From assembly GCF_007992435.1 (NCBI RefSeq), contig NZ_BKAG01000004.1, forward strand, positions 182,204-246,203: DNA of 64,000 nt. The letters are read 5' to 3'. Every line of letters starts with the position of its first letter. The first letter of the stretch is position 1. Below are positions 31,183-40,439 of the stretch, in pieces. Made by a program: the position numbers and the translations under genes. The notes below the pieces were generated by a model. It was not told the origin of the DNA. It searched no databases and saw only the letters and a list, made by a program, of their open reading frames with translations. This DNA is from Prosthecobacter gellanilyticus. GTDB lineage: Bacteria > Verrucomicrobiota > Verrucomicrobiia > Verrucomicrobiales > Verrucomicrobiaceae.

Positions 31183-33117
31183 ATGCCCGTCCAGCCCAGC
31201 CCCTCCAGCCTCCGTGAAAGCCATGGTTTCCTCCGGGTGGCGACTGTCTCCCCCACGTTGATTCTGGGCGATGTGGCGGCGAATCTGGCCGTGCTCCAGG
31301 CTGAAACCCGGGCGCTGGCCGCCCAGGGTGCGCGCCTCATTCTTTTCCCGGAGCTCAGCCTGACCGGCTACTCCTGCGCCGACCTTTTCCATCATCAGGC
31401 TCTGTTAAAAAGAGCCCGCGAGACACTGACCACCCTGGCCGAAACCACGGCCGGACTTGGCTGTGTGGTCGTGGTGGGCCTGCCGATGGTGGCAGAAAGC
31501 CGTCTTTATAATGTGGCCGCTGTGCTGGCGGACGGGCGCATCCTCGGGGTGGTGCCGAAGACTTTTCTGCCGAATTCGGGTGAGTTCTACGAGCGCCGCT
31601 GGTTTTCCCCCTCCACAACTCTCGGGGCTACGGAGGTAGATGGCATCCCGATCGGCATCGACTTGGTCTTCGCCGCTGAAGATCTCTCGGGCTTCGTGCT
31701 CGGCGTGGAAATCTGCGAGGACCTTTGGACGGTGATCCCGCCTAGCAGCCACGCCGCTCTAGCCGGCGCCACCGTGCTGGTGAACCCCTCCGCGAGTGAC
31801 GAGGTGCTGGGCAAGGCTCCTTACCGTCGCAACCTCGTCTGCCAGCAGAGCGCACGCTGCCTCGCCGCCTATGTCTATGCCGGTGCCGGTGCTGGCGAGT
31901 CCTCGACGGACGTCGTCTACTCGGGGCATGGTCTCATCACGGAGAACGGGGTGCTGCTGGGTGAGACGGAACGCTTCTCTTTCCAAACCAAGTTTGCTCT
32001 CGCGGATGTGGATCTTCAGCGTCTGCAGCATGAGCGCTTCAAAAGCTCGTCGTTCCGCGATGACGAATCTCGTCCGGTCTTCCGCAAGGTCAGCTTCACG
32101 CTTGGTCAAGGCGGTGGCACGGATGCGAAGCTCCTGCGCCCTCTGGCCGCGCATCCCTTTGTGCCTCCTGCCGGGGCGGATCGCCGTGCCGTGTGTGAGG
32201 AGATCTTTGCCATTCAGGCCACAGGTCTGGCGCGCCGTCTCCGCCAAACCAAAAGCAAGACGGCCGTGCTAGGCCTTTCGGGAGGTCTTGATTCCACGCT
32301 GGCACTGCTGGTGCTGATTGAGGCTCTGAAACGTGCCGGCATGCCGGCAGATGCCGCGCTGACCATCACCATGCCGGGCTTTGGCACCACCAGCCGAACC
32401 AAAAGTAATGCCGAGAAGCTCGCTGAGGCGCTGAACGTGCCGCTTCGCACCATCAGCATCCGCGCGGCCGTGGAGCAGCATTTTGCGGACATCGGTCATC
32501 CTCCCGGCCAGCATGACATCACCTATGAAAATGCGCAGGCCCGCGAGCGCACGCAGGTGCTGATGGATGTGGCGAACCAGACTGGCGGCATTGTTGTCGG
32601 CACCGGTGATCTCTCGGAAGCCGCGCTGGGCTGGTGCACCTTCAATGGCGACCACATGTCCATGTACCATGTGAATGCCGGGGTGCCGAAGACGCTGGTG
32701 AAATACCTCATCGAATGGGCGGCCACGGAGCTCTATGCCAAGGAAGCCGGCGAGATCCTGCATGACATCATCGACACGCCCATCTCACCGGAGCTGCTGC
32801 CTGTGGGCGCGGATGGCCAGATGGAGCAGAAGACCGAGGACACCGTGGGGCCCTATGAGCTGCATGATTTCTTCCTCTTCCACTTCGTCCGTCATGGCTG
32901 CCCTGCGGCAAAGATTCTCTGGCTTGCCCAGATTGCCTTTGCTGAAAAACATACCTCGGCGGTGATTGAGAAATGGCTCGCGGTGTTCCTGCGCCGCTTT
33001 GCGCAGAACCAGTTCAAGCGCAGTTCTATTCCCGATGGTCCGAAGGTCGGCTCTGTGGCCCTCTCACCACGCGGCGACTGGCGCATGCCGAGTGACTGGG
33101 CTGGGGTGCTGGAGTGA
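31183..33117 (+). CDS. nadE: Glutamine-dependent NAD+ synthase
   Basis: About 644 residues from the ATG at 31183; a GTG at 31168 is in frame. The N-terminal amidase (nitrilase fold) has the triad Glu in LFPELSLTGYSC, Lys in VVPKTFLPN and Cys in GVEICEDLW. The C-terminal synthetase has the PP-loop LGLSGGLDSTLALLV near residue 370 and GTGDLSEAALGWCTF...DHMSMYHVN. It makes NAD+ from deamido-NAD+, ATP and glutamine-derived ammonia in the cytoplasm. Length and domain order are those of the two-domain enzyme. Confidence 0.95.
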   Translation: MPVQPSPSSLRESHGFLRVATVSPTLILGDVAANLAVLQAETRALAAQGARLILFPELSLTGYSCADLFHHQALLKRARETLTTLAETTAGLGCVVVVGLPMVAESRLYNVAAVLADGRILGVVPKTFLPNSGEFYERRWFSPSTTLGATEVDGIPIGIDLVFAAEDLSGFVLGVEICEDLWTVIPPSSHAALAGATVLVNPSASDEVLGKAPYRRNLVCQQSARCLAAYVYAGAGAGESSTDVVYSGHGLITENGVLLGETERFSFQTKFALADVDLQRLQHERFKSSSFRDDESRPVFRKVSFTLGQGGGTDAKLLRPLAAHPFVPPAGADRRAVCEEIFAIQATGLARRLRQTKSKTAVLGLSGGLDSTLALLVLIEALKRAGMPADAALTITMPGFGTTSRTKSNAEKLAEALNVPLRTISIRAAVEQHFADIGHPPGQHDITYENAQARERTQVLMDVANQTGGIVVGTGDLSEAALGWCTFNGDHMSMYHVNAGVPKTLVKYLIEWAATELYAKEAGEILHDIIDTPISPELLPVGADGQMEQKTEDTVGPYELHDFFLFHFVRHGCPAAKILWLAQIAFAEKHTSAVIEKWLAVFLRRFAQNQFKRSSIPDGPKVGSVALSPRGDWRMPSDWAGVLE

Positions 33118-33142
33118 GGTGGATCAAGCCTAACAAGAGACA

Positions 33143-33182
33143 CAAAAAAGCCGCCCATCGTCTTACAGGACCATGGGCGGCG
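33143..33182 (-). terminator. Intrinsic terminator for the cytochrome gene
   Basis: A 9-bp GC-rich stem (33150-33158 with 33173-33181, GCCGCCCAT / ATGGGCGGC) is followed on the reverse strand by six T (complement of 33144-33149). It lies 20 bases past the stop of the reverse-strand gene; the forward strand lacks a T run. Confidence 0.8.
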
Positions 33183-33202
33183 AATGATTCACGCAGCGTC
33201 GT

Positions 33203-35686
33203 TTACTTCACAAACATCGGGTCCTCGGGATTGCCCTTGCTGAGGAGGTAGGCCAGGAGGTCGAGGATGTCGTCCTCCTTCAGCATGAAGAGCAGGCCGG
33301 GAGGCATCATGCTGATCTTGCTCTCTTCCGTTTTTACCACGTCGCGGGCATCCACATTGGTAAAGTTATTTGGGTCCATCATGTTCGTGCAGACCATCAT
33401 GATGTTTTCCTTCATGTTGGCGATGCGGCCCACAACTTGGCTGCCGTCTTTCTTGGTGAAGACGGTGCTGCCATACTGGTCGCTGATCTCTTTGTTAGGA
33501 TCGAGCACGTGCTCCAGAAGGTCGCGGGGGCTGTATTTGCCTGCCACGCTGGTGAGGTCCGGGCCGATGGCGCCGCCTTCGTTGTTGAAGCGATGGCAGG
33601 CAAAGCAGGTGGCCGCGCCGAACATGTTGCGGCCATTGGCGAAGTTGCGGTTGCCTTCAAGGCCCACGCCGAGGGATTTCTCCAGCTCAGGCAGTGTCCA
33701 GGCCTTCACAAACTGCATGGGCTTCAGCGTGAAGCTCGGGGCTTTTGGCTCTGGCTTGGCATCGAGCACGTCCTTGATCTCGGCTTTCTCCGCATCTGTC
33801 ATGGTGGCGATGGCGTTGGCCTTGATCTCATTGATGAAGAGATCAAAGGAAGCGCCGCCCTTGTAGTTCGCAGCGCGGAGGAACCACTGGAAGTAGTCGC
33901 GGCGAAGTTCCTTCGTCCAGCCGGTGGTGGCCATGCGCAGGATGCGTGCGTAGTCGATCTGCTCTTCCTGGGTCGGGGCGCCATTTACCAGCGGCTCAGC
34001 CTTGGCCACGATGCCCTTGTCCCCAAGCATTACCAGGAGCTCACACAGGTCACGGTCGAGGCCGGCGTCGTGAGTCGGGAAGAGTGGATTGAGACGGTCG
34101 ATGATGCTCTTGGCGAGGTCGTCCTTCGGTTCGCCATGACGGCTGACGGTGAGCCAGTAGTCACGGATCAGCGTGTTGCGGGAGATGCCTTTGAGAGACT
34201 TCAGGTCGATGCTGTTCAGCGCGGCGATGATCTTTGGCTGGAGGTCTGCGTTCTTCGTGCAGCGGATGAGGGCCATGATGGCGGTCAGCGCGGTGCGCGG
34301 TTCTTTTTCATTCAGGGCCTTGTCCTGCCACTGCTCCAGCGGCTGATGCTCGATGGCGATGCGTGCGGCAAAGCGGATGAGGCGGTCTGCGTTGGCCAGC
34401 TCTGGCCAGGCGGTTTCCACGGCCTTCGGATCTTGCTTGCCGTGGAAGGCCTCCAGCTTTTTGCGCAGCACGTTTTCGGCACTTGGGCCGGTCAGTTTGC
34501 CCTGATCTTCGACGATGCTGCCCTCTCCGACGTAGGTCACGCGATAGAGACCCGACTGCACCTTGCGGCCGCCGACGCTCACGTACATGGCACCGTCTTT
34601 TTTGGAGACCTCGATATCCGTGAGGGGCAGGGGAGAGGCGCTCATGAACTCCTCCGTCACGCCTGTGTAGCCGGAGCCATTGGGAGTGAGGTGCACGGCA
34701 TACATCTTGCCATAGCTCCAGTCGCAGATATAGAGCGCTTCGCTATATTTGGTTGGGAACTTCGCGCCATAACCAAAGGCCACGCCCGTGGGCGATCCTG
34801 GGCCGATGTCCACCACGGGAGGCAGGCTGTCTTCCCAGCGCACCGGCCATTTCTTGCTGCAGGTGCGCCAGCCAAACTCACCACCGCTCTGCATCATGCA
34901 GACGCGGGTGGGGCGATACCACGGCGTGCTGGTGTCCCACTCCATGTCCGCATCGAAGCCGAAGAGATCACCGCCTTTGTTGAAGGCGATGTCGTAGGTG
35001 TTGCGCGTGCCAGTGTTTACGAGTTCCCATTTCTTGCCTTCGGGATCCGTCTTTGCCACCCAGCCGCCTGGGGCCAGCACATCACGCATAAAGCCGCGGC
35101 CGAGCAGCATTGGCTGCAATTGATCTTCCGCCCAGTTCTGGGGCACAAGGCTGCCGTCCACCGGCGGGACAGGAGTCTGGTTGCCACTGACGCAGTAGAT
35201 GGAGTTGCCATCTGGACCGACCACAAGTCCGTGCGGGCCGTGCTCGCCAGCCTTGCCTGGGAAGGCTTTCAGAAGCTCCACCGCATCAAACTGGTCATCG
35301 CCATTCGTGTCCTTGCAGCGATACAGACCGCGACCCTGATAAGCATCGTCATTCACGATGCCGTAAAGCGCGCCGAAGGCATAAAGCAGGCCCTGGCAGT
35401 GGCCGAAGTCCACGCTGAGCTTCTCCACCTTCGTGTCGCCTGGGCTTCCATCGAGGGCTGGAGGAGTGATACGATACATCGCGCCATATTGGTCGCTGCA
35501 GATGAGGCGACCTTTGTCGTCCTGGGTCATGGCCACCCAGGAGCCCTGCTGTTCCTTGGGCACGGAATAGAGGAGCTCGACCTTGAAGCCCTTGGCGACT
35601 TTGACCTTGTCCGCCGGAGTGGCGGCTTCTTGGGCATGGAGAAATCCTGAGGCAAGCAGGACGAGAGGCAGGAATCGATGAGTCAT
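33203..35686 (-). CDS. Secreted heme-binding membrane-bound dehydrogenase-type cytochrome
   Basis: 827 residues with a signal peptide (FLPLVLLASGFLHAQEA). Residues about 25-400 form a propeller of the Planctomycete/Verrucomicrobium membrane-bound dehydrogenase type (KGFKVELLYSVPKEQQGSWVAMTQDDKGRLICSDQYG, EHGPHGLVVGPDGNSIY, FGFDADMEWDTSTPWYRPTRV). A helical HEAT-like middle follows. The C-terminal c-type heme domain has CFACH with the text NGRNMFGAATCFACHRFNNEGGAIGPDLT and a distal Met in MMPPG. It is thought to pass electrons from sugar oxidation, but no substrate is known. It carries its own terminator. Confidence 0.9.
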   Translation of the reverse strand: MTHRFLPLVLLASGFLHAQEAATPADKVKVAKGFKVELLYSVPKEQQGSWVAMTQDDKGRLICSDQYGAMYRITPPALDGSPGDTKVEKLSVDFGHCQGLLYAFGALYGIVNDDAYQGRGLYRCKDTNGDDQFDAVELLKAFPGKAGEHGPHGLVVGPDGNSIYCVSGNQTPVPPVDGSLVPQNWAEDQLQPMLLGRGFMRDVLAPGGWVAKTDPEGKKWELVNTGTRNTYDIAFNKGGDLFGFDADMEWDTSTPWYRPTRVCMMQSGGEFGWRTCSKKWPVRWEDSLPPVVDIGPGSPTGVAFGYGAKFPTKYSEALYICDWSYGKMYAVHLTPNGSGYTGVTEEFMSASPLPLTDIEVSKKDGAMYVSVGGRKVQSGLYRVTYVGEGSIVEDQGKLTGPSAENVLRKKLEAFHGKQDPKAVETAWPELANADRLIRFAARIAIEHQPLEQWQDKALNEKEPRTALTAIMALIRCTKNADLQPKIIAALNSIDLKSLKGISRNTLIRDYWLTVSRHGEPKDDLAKSIIDRLNPLFPTHDAGLDRDLCELLVMLGDKGIVAKAEPLVNGAPTQEEQIDYARILRMATTGWTKELRRDYFQWFLRAANYKGGASFDLFINEIKANAIATMTDAEKAEIKDVLDAKPEPKAPSFTLKPMQFVKAWTLPELEKSLGVGLEGNRNFANGRNMFGAATCFACHRFNNEGGAIGPDLTSVAGKYSPRDLLEHVLDPNKEISDQYGSTVFTKKDGSQVVGRIANMKENIMMVCTNMMDPNNFTNVDARDVVKTEESKISMMPPGLLFMLKEDDILDLLAYLLSKGNPEDPMFVK

Positions 35687-35745
35687 GGGTGGTAGCCCAC
35701 GAAAAACGAATCTCTGCCTCCCGGCAAGGTCGCAGTTGAGGGGGA

Positions 35746-35982
35746 TCAGGAGGTTTCGAGGTCCCCGATCGCCTCCACAGGGCAGTTAGAAACGGCCTCC
35801 AGGCAGAGCTGGACCTCTTCCGCAGTTTCGGGTTGGTGATGAACGAAGGTCTGGCCAATCTCATCATGCCGACGAAAAACGGCGGGGACGTCTTCAGGGC
35901 ACATGCCGCAGTCGACGCAGGTGGAATCAATGAAGAAACGTCCGGGGACGTTTTGCGGCAGTCGGTCAAGCAAGTCAGCCAT
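35746..35982 (-). CDS. Single-cluster ferredoxin
   Basis: The ATG at 35982 gives 78 residues (MADLLDRLPQNVPGRFF); a GTG at 36024 would add 14 more. The cluster motif is CVDCGMC with a fourth Cys in NCPVEAI near the C-terminus, a one-cluster [4Fe-4S] or [3Fe-4S] ferredoxin. It is a small cytoplasmic electron carrier. It is divergent from the LysR gene with about 70 bases between starts, so that regulator may control it. Confidence 0.87.
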   Translation of the reverse strand: MADLLDRLPQNVPGRFFIDSTCVDCGMCPEDVPAVFRRHDEIGQTFVHHQPETAEEVQLCLEAVSNCPVEAIGDLETS

Positions 35983-36050
35983 AAGCGGGTGGGTTGGTTT
36001 GGGTGAGGCCCCTTCTTCGCTCACTCTAAAAATTGCGTGAAATTCATTAA

Positions 36051-36983
36051 ATGCAGGTATTGTTGCAGGCAGTGCAACAATACCTTTCCACGAAACCCTT
36101 CGATCTGCATGCCCTGCACCTGTTCCATCTGGTGGTGAAGCATCGCAGTTTCACGCGAGCCGCGCGTGAGGCTGGCTTGTCTCCGAGTGCCCTGACCCGG
36201 CAGATGCAATCACTGGAGCAACGGCTGGGATTGAGCTTGATTCAGCGCACCACGCGTTCGGTGGAGGTCACGGAGGCCGGGAAGTTTCTCGCGACTGAAG
36301 CGGCAAGGCTCATTGGCAGTGTAACCTCCGCTCTAGACGGGCTGCATGCGAATTTTGGCAGTGCGAAACCCGAGGTGCGGGTGAGTGTTTCACGCACGCT
36401 GGCCATGGCGCACATGCCGGGTCTGTTTCACGCGAATCATCAGCGCCATCCCGAAGTGGTCTGCAGGGTCAGTTATCATCCCAGCAGCACGATCCTCACG
36501 GCACTGGATGCGAATGAAACGGACATCGGTGTGCTCTGCCCGCCCTCGCCGCTGCCGGACACGGTGCGGGTCACGCATCGGTTCAAGGATCGCTTTGAAC
36601 TCATCGCGCCTGCTGAGCTGGCCGGCAAAGCTCCGCTGAAGAGGCAGGATCGGTTGAAGGTGTGGCTGCAGGCCCAGCCCTGGCTCATGCTGGATGCGAC
36701 GACGAACACGGGCAAGGCACTGCGCCGCTGGATGAGCCGGCAGCACCTGTCCGTGCAGCCTGCGATGGAGCTGGATAGCTTTGACCTCATCATCAACCTC
36801 GTTGCTTCAGGTTTTGGGCTCGCACTGGTGCCGCGCCGTGCGCTGGCCTTGTATCGCCGGAAGGAGTCCATTGTGATTCTGCCCATGGCAGCGCACTTTG
36901 AGAGGGAGGTGGTGGCTCTCACTCGCAAGCATCGCAAACTGCCGCTGCATGTGGAGCGGTTTGTGGAGAACATCTTGTTCTGA
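36051..36983 (+). CDS. LysR-family transcriptional regulator
   Basis: 310 residues. The winged helix-turn-helix is at about 18-77 (FDLHALHLFHLVVKHRSFTRAAREAGLSPSALTRQMQSLEQRLGLSLIQRTTRSVEVTEAG), followed by the periplasmic-binding-like effector domain. The 17 residues before it are unusual and are encoded by a perfect inverted repeat (36055-36085), but no good start codon exists after that repeat. It probably regulates itself and the divergent ferredoxin gene. The inducer is unknown. Confidence 0.88.
   Translation: MQVLLQAVQQYLSTKPFDLHALHLFHLVVKHRSFTRAAREAGLSPSALTRQMQSLEQRLGLSLIQRTTRSVEVTEAGKFLATEAARLIGSVTSALDGLHANFGSAKPEVRVSVSRTLAMAHMPGLFHANHQRHPEVVCRVSYHPSSTILTALDANETDIGVLCPPSPLPDTVRVTHRFKDRFELIAPAELAGKAPLKRQDRLKVWLQAQPWLMLDATTNTGKALRRWMSRQHLSVQPAMELDSFDLIINLVASGFGLALVPRRALALYRRKESIVILPMAAHFEREVVALTRKHRKLPLHVERFVENILF
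36055..36085. promoter_or_regulatory. Perfect 13-bp inverted repeat at the LysR gene start
   Basis: AGGTATTGTTGCA (36055-36067) and TGCAACAATACCT (36073-36085) pair perfectly around GGCAG. The centre includes a T-N11-A pattern (T36064 to A36076), as in LysR-regulator boxes. It begins 4 bases after the ATG, inside the reading frame. Confidence 0.6.
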
Positions 36984-37014
36984 ACCGGCCCGATTTTGCG
37001 CACTTGTGAGGATG

Positions 37015-37033
37015 CGATGCTTTATCGCATGAA
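37015..37033. repeat. Short hairpin between LysR and DUF3817 genes
   Basis: ATGCGAT / ATCGCAT is a perfect 7-bp stem with loop GCTTT. It lies 30 bases after the LysR stop and has no T run, so it is at best a weak transcription or mRNA-stability element. Confidence 0.4.
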
Positions 37034-37077
37034 ACTTGCGCCGTGTTCGGCTAGGTCTGTGTTCCCCTATTTCTGCC

Positions 37078-37392
37078 ATGTCATTCATCCGCTGGTTTCG
37101 TTTCACGGCTCTTGCCGAGGCTGTCTCCTTCCTGATACTGCTCGGTATCGCGATGCCGTTGAAGTATGTCTGGCATGAGCCGATGGCGGTGAGGGTCGTT
37201 GGAATGCTTCATGGAGTCTTGTTTGTGCTGTTTTGCCTGACGCTGGCGCTGGCGATGAAGGCAGGACGGTGGTCGATGATGCGAGGCGCGGGGCTTTTCC
37301 TGGCTTCACTGGTGCCGCTGCTGCCCTTCTGGCTGGATGCCAGGGTGCGGACCTGGGAGGCAGAAGCTGAAGGGGATGGCGCGGTGGGGTGA
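37078..37392 (+). CDS. DUF3817 membrane protein
   Basis: 104 residues from the ATG at 37078. Three hydrophobic helices are visible: about 9-30 (TALAEAVSFLILLGIAMPLKY), 38-60 (VVGMLHGVLFVLFCLTLALAM) and 68-86 (GAGLFLASLVPLLPFWLDARV). The AEAVSFLILLGIAMPLKY and GMLHGVLFVLF texts are characteristic of DUF3817. The function of the family is not known. It stands alone between the LysR and sialate-esterase genes. Confidence 0.82.
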   Translation: MSFIRWFRFTALAEAVSFLILLGIAMPLKYVWHEPMAVRVVGMLHGVLFVLFCLTLALAMKAGRWSMMRGAGLFLASLVPLLPFWLDARVRTWEAEAEGDGAVG

Positions 37393-37463
37393 TGCGGGGA
37401 TTTTAGCGCTCCCACGAAAATGCCTGGAAAGTTTGGCAGCGGCTCCGTACAAGGCTGCCCTGC

Positions 37464-39422
37464 ATGAAACCTTCCTTTTTCGTTGCCTGTCTCATCTCCC
37501 TATCGTCCGCGCATGCCGCGGTGAAGCTGCCGTCTATTTTCACCGACCACATGGTCCTGCAGCGCGACAAGGCGGTGCCGGTCTGGGGCAAGGCAGAGCC
37601 GGGTGAGGAAGTGGTGGTGGAGTTCGCCGGTCAGAAGAAGACCGCGAAGGCTGATGCGAGCGGCAAGTGGATGGTGAAGCTGGACCCGATGCCCGCGAAT
37701 GCCGAGCCACAAGTGCTGAAGGCGGGCACGGTGAGTGTGCAGGATGTGCTAGTGGGTGAGGTGTGGCTGGCCTCGGGCCAGTCTAACATGGAATGGGAAA
37801 TGCAGATGAAGCCTGACACCAAGGCGGACATCCCGAACACGACCCATCCGAACCTGCGCCTGATCGAGATCCCGAAGACCGTGGCGCTGACTCCGCAGGA
37901 TGATGTGCCTGCCGCCTGGGCGCGCAGCGCGCCAGAGAGTGCCGCCAGCTTTTCCGCCGTGGGTTATTATTATGGGCTGAAGCTGCATGAAGAGCTCAAG
38001 GTGCCTGTGGGTGTGATCCAAAGCGCCTGGGGTGGCACGAGGATCGAGCCGTGGACGACCGCTGCGGGTTTCGATGCGGTGCCTGAACTGAAGGACTTCG
38101 CGGCCAGTGTGCATGCCCAGAGCCCGGGTGATGAAGCCTATCGCGCGGCGAACGAAAAGCATCTCGCGGCGATTGAGAAATGGACACAAGCCACACGTGA
38201 GGCTTTGGAGAAGAAGCAGCCGGTGTCAGCGATGCCTGCCCAGCCTGCCACGCTCAGTGCAGGCTCTGGCACGCCGACGGCCCTTTATAATGCGATGATC
38301 CATCCGCTGGTGCCGTTCGCCATTCGCGGAGCCATCTGGTATCAGGGCGAGTCAAACCACGGCGAGGGCTTTGTCTACACAGACAAGACGAAGGCGCTGC
38401 TGGCCTCCTGGCGCAGTGTGTTTCAGCAGGCTGACCTGCCGTTCTATTTTGTGCAGATCGCGCCCTACCACTATGGCGAGGAGAATGTGGAGATCCTGCC
38501 GCAGTTCTGGCAGGCGCAGCGCAAGTGCATGGAGATCCCGAACACGGGCATGACGGTGATCACGGACATCGGCGAGGTGCCGGACATTCATCCCGCTAAG
38601 AAAAAGGAAGTCGCGCGCCGTCTTTCGCTCTGGGCCATGTCGAAGACCTATGGCAAAAGTGAGATCGATCCGAATGGTCCGCTCTATGCGAGCCATGCTG
38701 TTGAAGGCGGCACGATCCGAGTGAAGTTTGATCATGCGGCCAACGGTCTGGCCTCGCGCGATGGCAAGCCGCTCTCGCACTTTGAAGTGGCCGGTCGTGA
38801 CGGCATCTTCCAGGCCGCCGAGGCGAAGATTGATGGTGACAGCGTGATCATCAGTTCCGCGAAGGTGCCGGAGCCACGCCGTGCCCGTTTTGCCTGGAGC
38901 AAGCTGGCGATCGCGAACCTCATGGACAAGGACGGTCTGCCTGCCACGGCTTTCCACACGCACTGGCCTGTGGATCCTGACCAGGGCGAGAACTTTGCCC
39001 GTGGCTGCACCTGGACCAGCAGTGACCAGAATAACTATGGATGGGACACAGGTCTCACCGACGGTTCCTGGGCGTCCTTCTCGCCGAACTGCTATGCCAC
39101 GAGCAACACGGAGAAGTTTCCGAAGCATGTGACCATCGACCTGAAGCAGGCCCGCACGATCAACCTGGTCAGCCTGGGCGCACCGGAGATTGGCTCAACC
39201 AAAACCGTGGCCGTGTCTGTCAGCGCAGATGGCAAGGACTTCAAAGAGGTAGGCAAGCATGTGTTTGATCTGGGCAAGGCTACGCGCGCTGGCATCACCT
39301 TCCCGGATGCCGAGGCTCGCTACATCCGCCTGACCTATCTGGATCATCACGACAAGATGGCGGGCAACTTCCCGGCCAGTTTCGCCTTCACCTCCGAGGT
39401 CGAGGCTTACAAGGTGAAGTAA
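37464..39422 (+). CDS. Secreted sialate O-acetylesterase with C-terminal discoidin-like domain
   Basis: 652 residues with a signal peptide (FFVACLISLSSAHA). The SGNH domain has GQSNMEW near residue 107, AWGGTRIEPW, IWYQGESNHGEG near 290 and DIGEVPDIHPAKKKEVARRL with the Asp/His pair. The C-terminal part (about 510-652: KHVTIDLKQARTINLVSLGAP, ARYIRLTYLDHHDKM) resembles an F5/8 type C (discoidin) sugar-binding domain. It should remove O-acetyl groups from sialic acids or from plant and algal glycans outside the cell. The downstream gene starts within a hairpin that resembles its terminator. Confidence 0.88.
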   Translation: MKPSFFVACLISLSSAHAAVKLPSIFTDHMVLQRDKAVPVWGKAEPGEEVVVEFAGQKKTAKADASGKWMVKLDPMPANAEPQVLKAGTVSVQDVLVGEVWLASGQSNMEWEMQMKPDTKADIPNTTHPNLRLIEIPKTVALTPQDDVPAAWARSAPESAASFSAVGYYYGLKLHEELKVPVGVIQSAWGGTRIEPWTTAAGFDAVPELKDFAASVHAQSPGDEAYRAANEKHLAAIEKWTQATREALEKKQPVSAMPAQPATLSAGSGTPTALYNAMIHPLVPFAIRGAIWYQGESNHGEGFVYTDKTKALLASWRSVFQQADLPFYFVQIAPYHYGEENVEILPQFWQAQRKCMEIPNTGMTVITDIGEVPDIHPAKKKEVARRLSLWAMSKTYGKSEIDPNGPLYASHAVEGGTIRVKFDHAANGLASRDGKPLSHFEVAGRDGIFQAAEAKIDGDSVIISSAKVPEPRRARFAWSKLAIANLMDKDGLPATAFHTHWPVDPDQGENFARGCTWTSSDQNNYGWDTGLTDGSWASFSPNCYATSNTEKFPKHVTIDLKQARTINLVSLGAPEIGSTKTVAVSVSADGKDFKEVGKHVFDLGKATRAGITFPDAEARYIRLTYLDHHDKMAGNFPASFAFTSEVEAYKVK

Positions 39423-39451
39423 GACAGCTATCGTAAAGATAAAAGACAGCC

Positions 39452-39491
39452 AGCGGGCTTCATGAGCGTTATCAGCGCCATGAAGCCCGCT
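39452..39491 (+). promoter_or_regulatory. Terminator-like hairpin enclosing the next start codon
   Basis: AGCGGGCTTCATG (39452-39464) and CATGAAGCCCGCT (39479-39491) form a perfect 13-bp stem with a 14-base loop, followed by CTCTTTTTG. It has the form of an intrinsic terminator for the esterase gene. The start codon of the beta-helix gene (39480) is inside the right arm, and the T run is part of its signal-peptide codons. Confidence 0.65.
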
Positions 39492-40439
39492 CTCTTTTTG
39501 CTGCTCATCCCTTGTCTCCTCCATGCGCAAACCCCTGTCGGCGCGCAGGGCACCATCGGTGCTCCAGCCGGGGCCAAGGTGGTGAACCGCCTGGAGATCA
39601 CCAAGCCGGGGGTGTATGAGAACCTCATCATCGATGGCGAGTGGAAGCGCGGGAACCTGGTGAAGATCACGGCGGATGATGTGACGCTGCGAAACTGCGA
39701 GATCCGGCACAGTGCGGGCAATGGCATCGGTGTGTTTGGCAGCAAGGTGGTCATTGAGAACTGCCGCATCCATCATCTGCTGAATGGCACCTTTGAGGAT
39801 CAGCAGGACGCGCATGGCATCTCCGGGCGCTGGGGTGATTTGGTGATCCGGAACTGTGACATCTCGTATCCCTCGGGAGATTGCATCCAGTTTGATCCGG
39901 ATCGCCAGTCCAGCGGCAAGGTGGTGGTCGAGAACTGTACGCTGTGGACAGGTCCGCTCACCGCTGATCTCGCGAGCTTCAAGGCAGGGCAGCGTCCCGG
40001 CGAGAATGCGCTGGACACGAAGGTGAAGCTGGATGGCCCGCGCTGCCAGCTCATCATCCGCAACTGTCACATGCATGGCTGGAACCAGCCCGCGCAGATC
40101 GACAATGTGGCGGCACTGAACCTGAAGGAGAATGTAGATGCGGAGGTGACGCACTGCGTGTTTCAAAACAACCAGATCTCCCTGCGTGTGCGCGGTCCGG
40201 GCAGCCGGGGTGGAGCGCATGTGACGGTGAAGGAATGCGGCATCTTTGATTCGCAGGCAGGCATCCGTGCCGAGGACAAGATCGAGCAATTGAAGCTGAC
40301 GAACATCGGCTTTGGCGGTGACATCGGCCAGAAGATCACTTTCGCCAATGGCAAGGCTGGAAAGGGTTTTGAGAACAGTGGAGAATACAAGGCTGCCTCG
40401 GCGGATGAGATGCTCAAAGGCAACTTTTCCAAGCCATGA
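39480..40439 (+). CDS. Secreted right-handed beta-helix protein
   Basis: 319 residues from the ATG at 39480 (signal peptide MKPALFLLLIPCLLHAQ); an ATG at 39462 is in frame but less natural. Beta-helix rungs follow: VTLRNCEIRHSAGNGI, VVIENCRIHHL, LVIRNCDISYPSGDCIQF, VVVENCTLWTG, LIIRNCHMHGW, AEVTHCVFQNN. This fits a pectate-lyase or polysaccharide-binding fold with unknown substrate. Its stop overlaps the start of the next gene by 4 bases, so translation is coupled. Both starts lie in a strong hairpin. Confidence 0.8.
   Translation: MKPALFLLLIPCLLHAQTPVGAQGTIGAPAGAKVVNRLEITKPGVYENLIIDGEWKRGNLVKITADDVTLRNCEIRHSAGNGIGVFGSKVVIENCRIHHLLNGTFEDQQDAHGISGRWGDLVIRNCDISYPSGDCIQFDPDRQSSGKVVVENCTLWTGPLTADLASFKAGQRPGENALDTKVKLDGPRCQLIIRNCHMHGWNQPAQIDNVAALNLKENVDAEVTHCVFQNNQISLRVRGPGSRGGAHVTVKECGIFDSQAGIRAEDKIEQLKLTNIGFGGDIGQKITFANGKAGKGFENSGEYKAASADEMLKGNFSKP

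Noticed and set aside
33437..35650. Forward reading frame of about 737 codons opposite the cytochrome gene
   Set aside because: It is antisense to a clear CxxCH protein and rich in His, Arg and Ala as expected for the complement of high-GC coding DNA.
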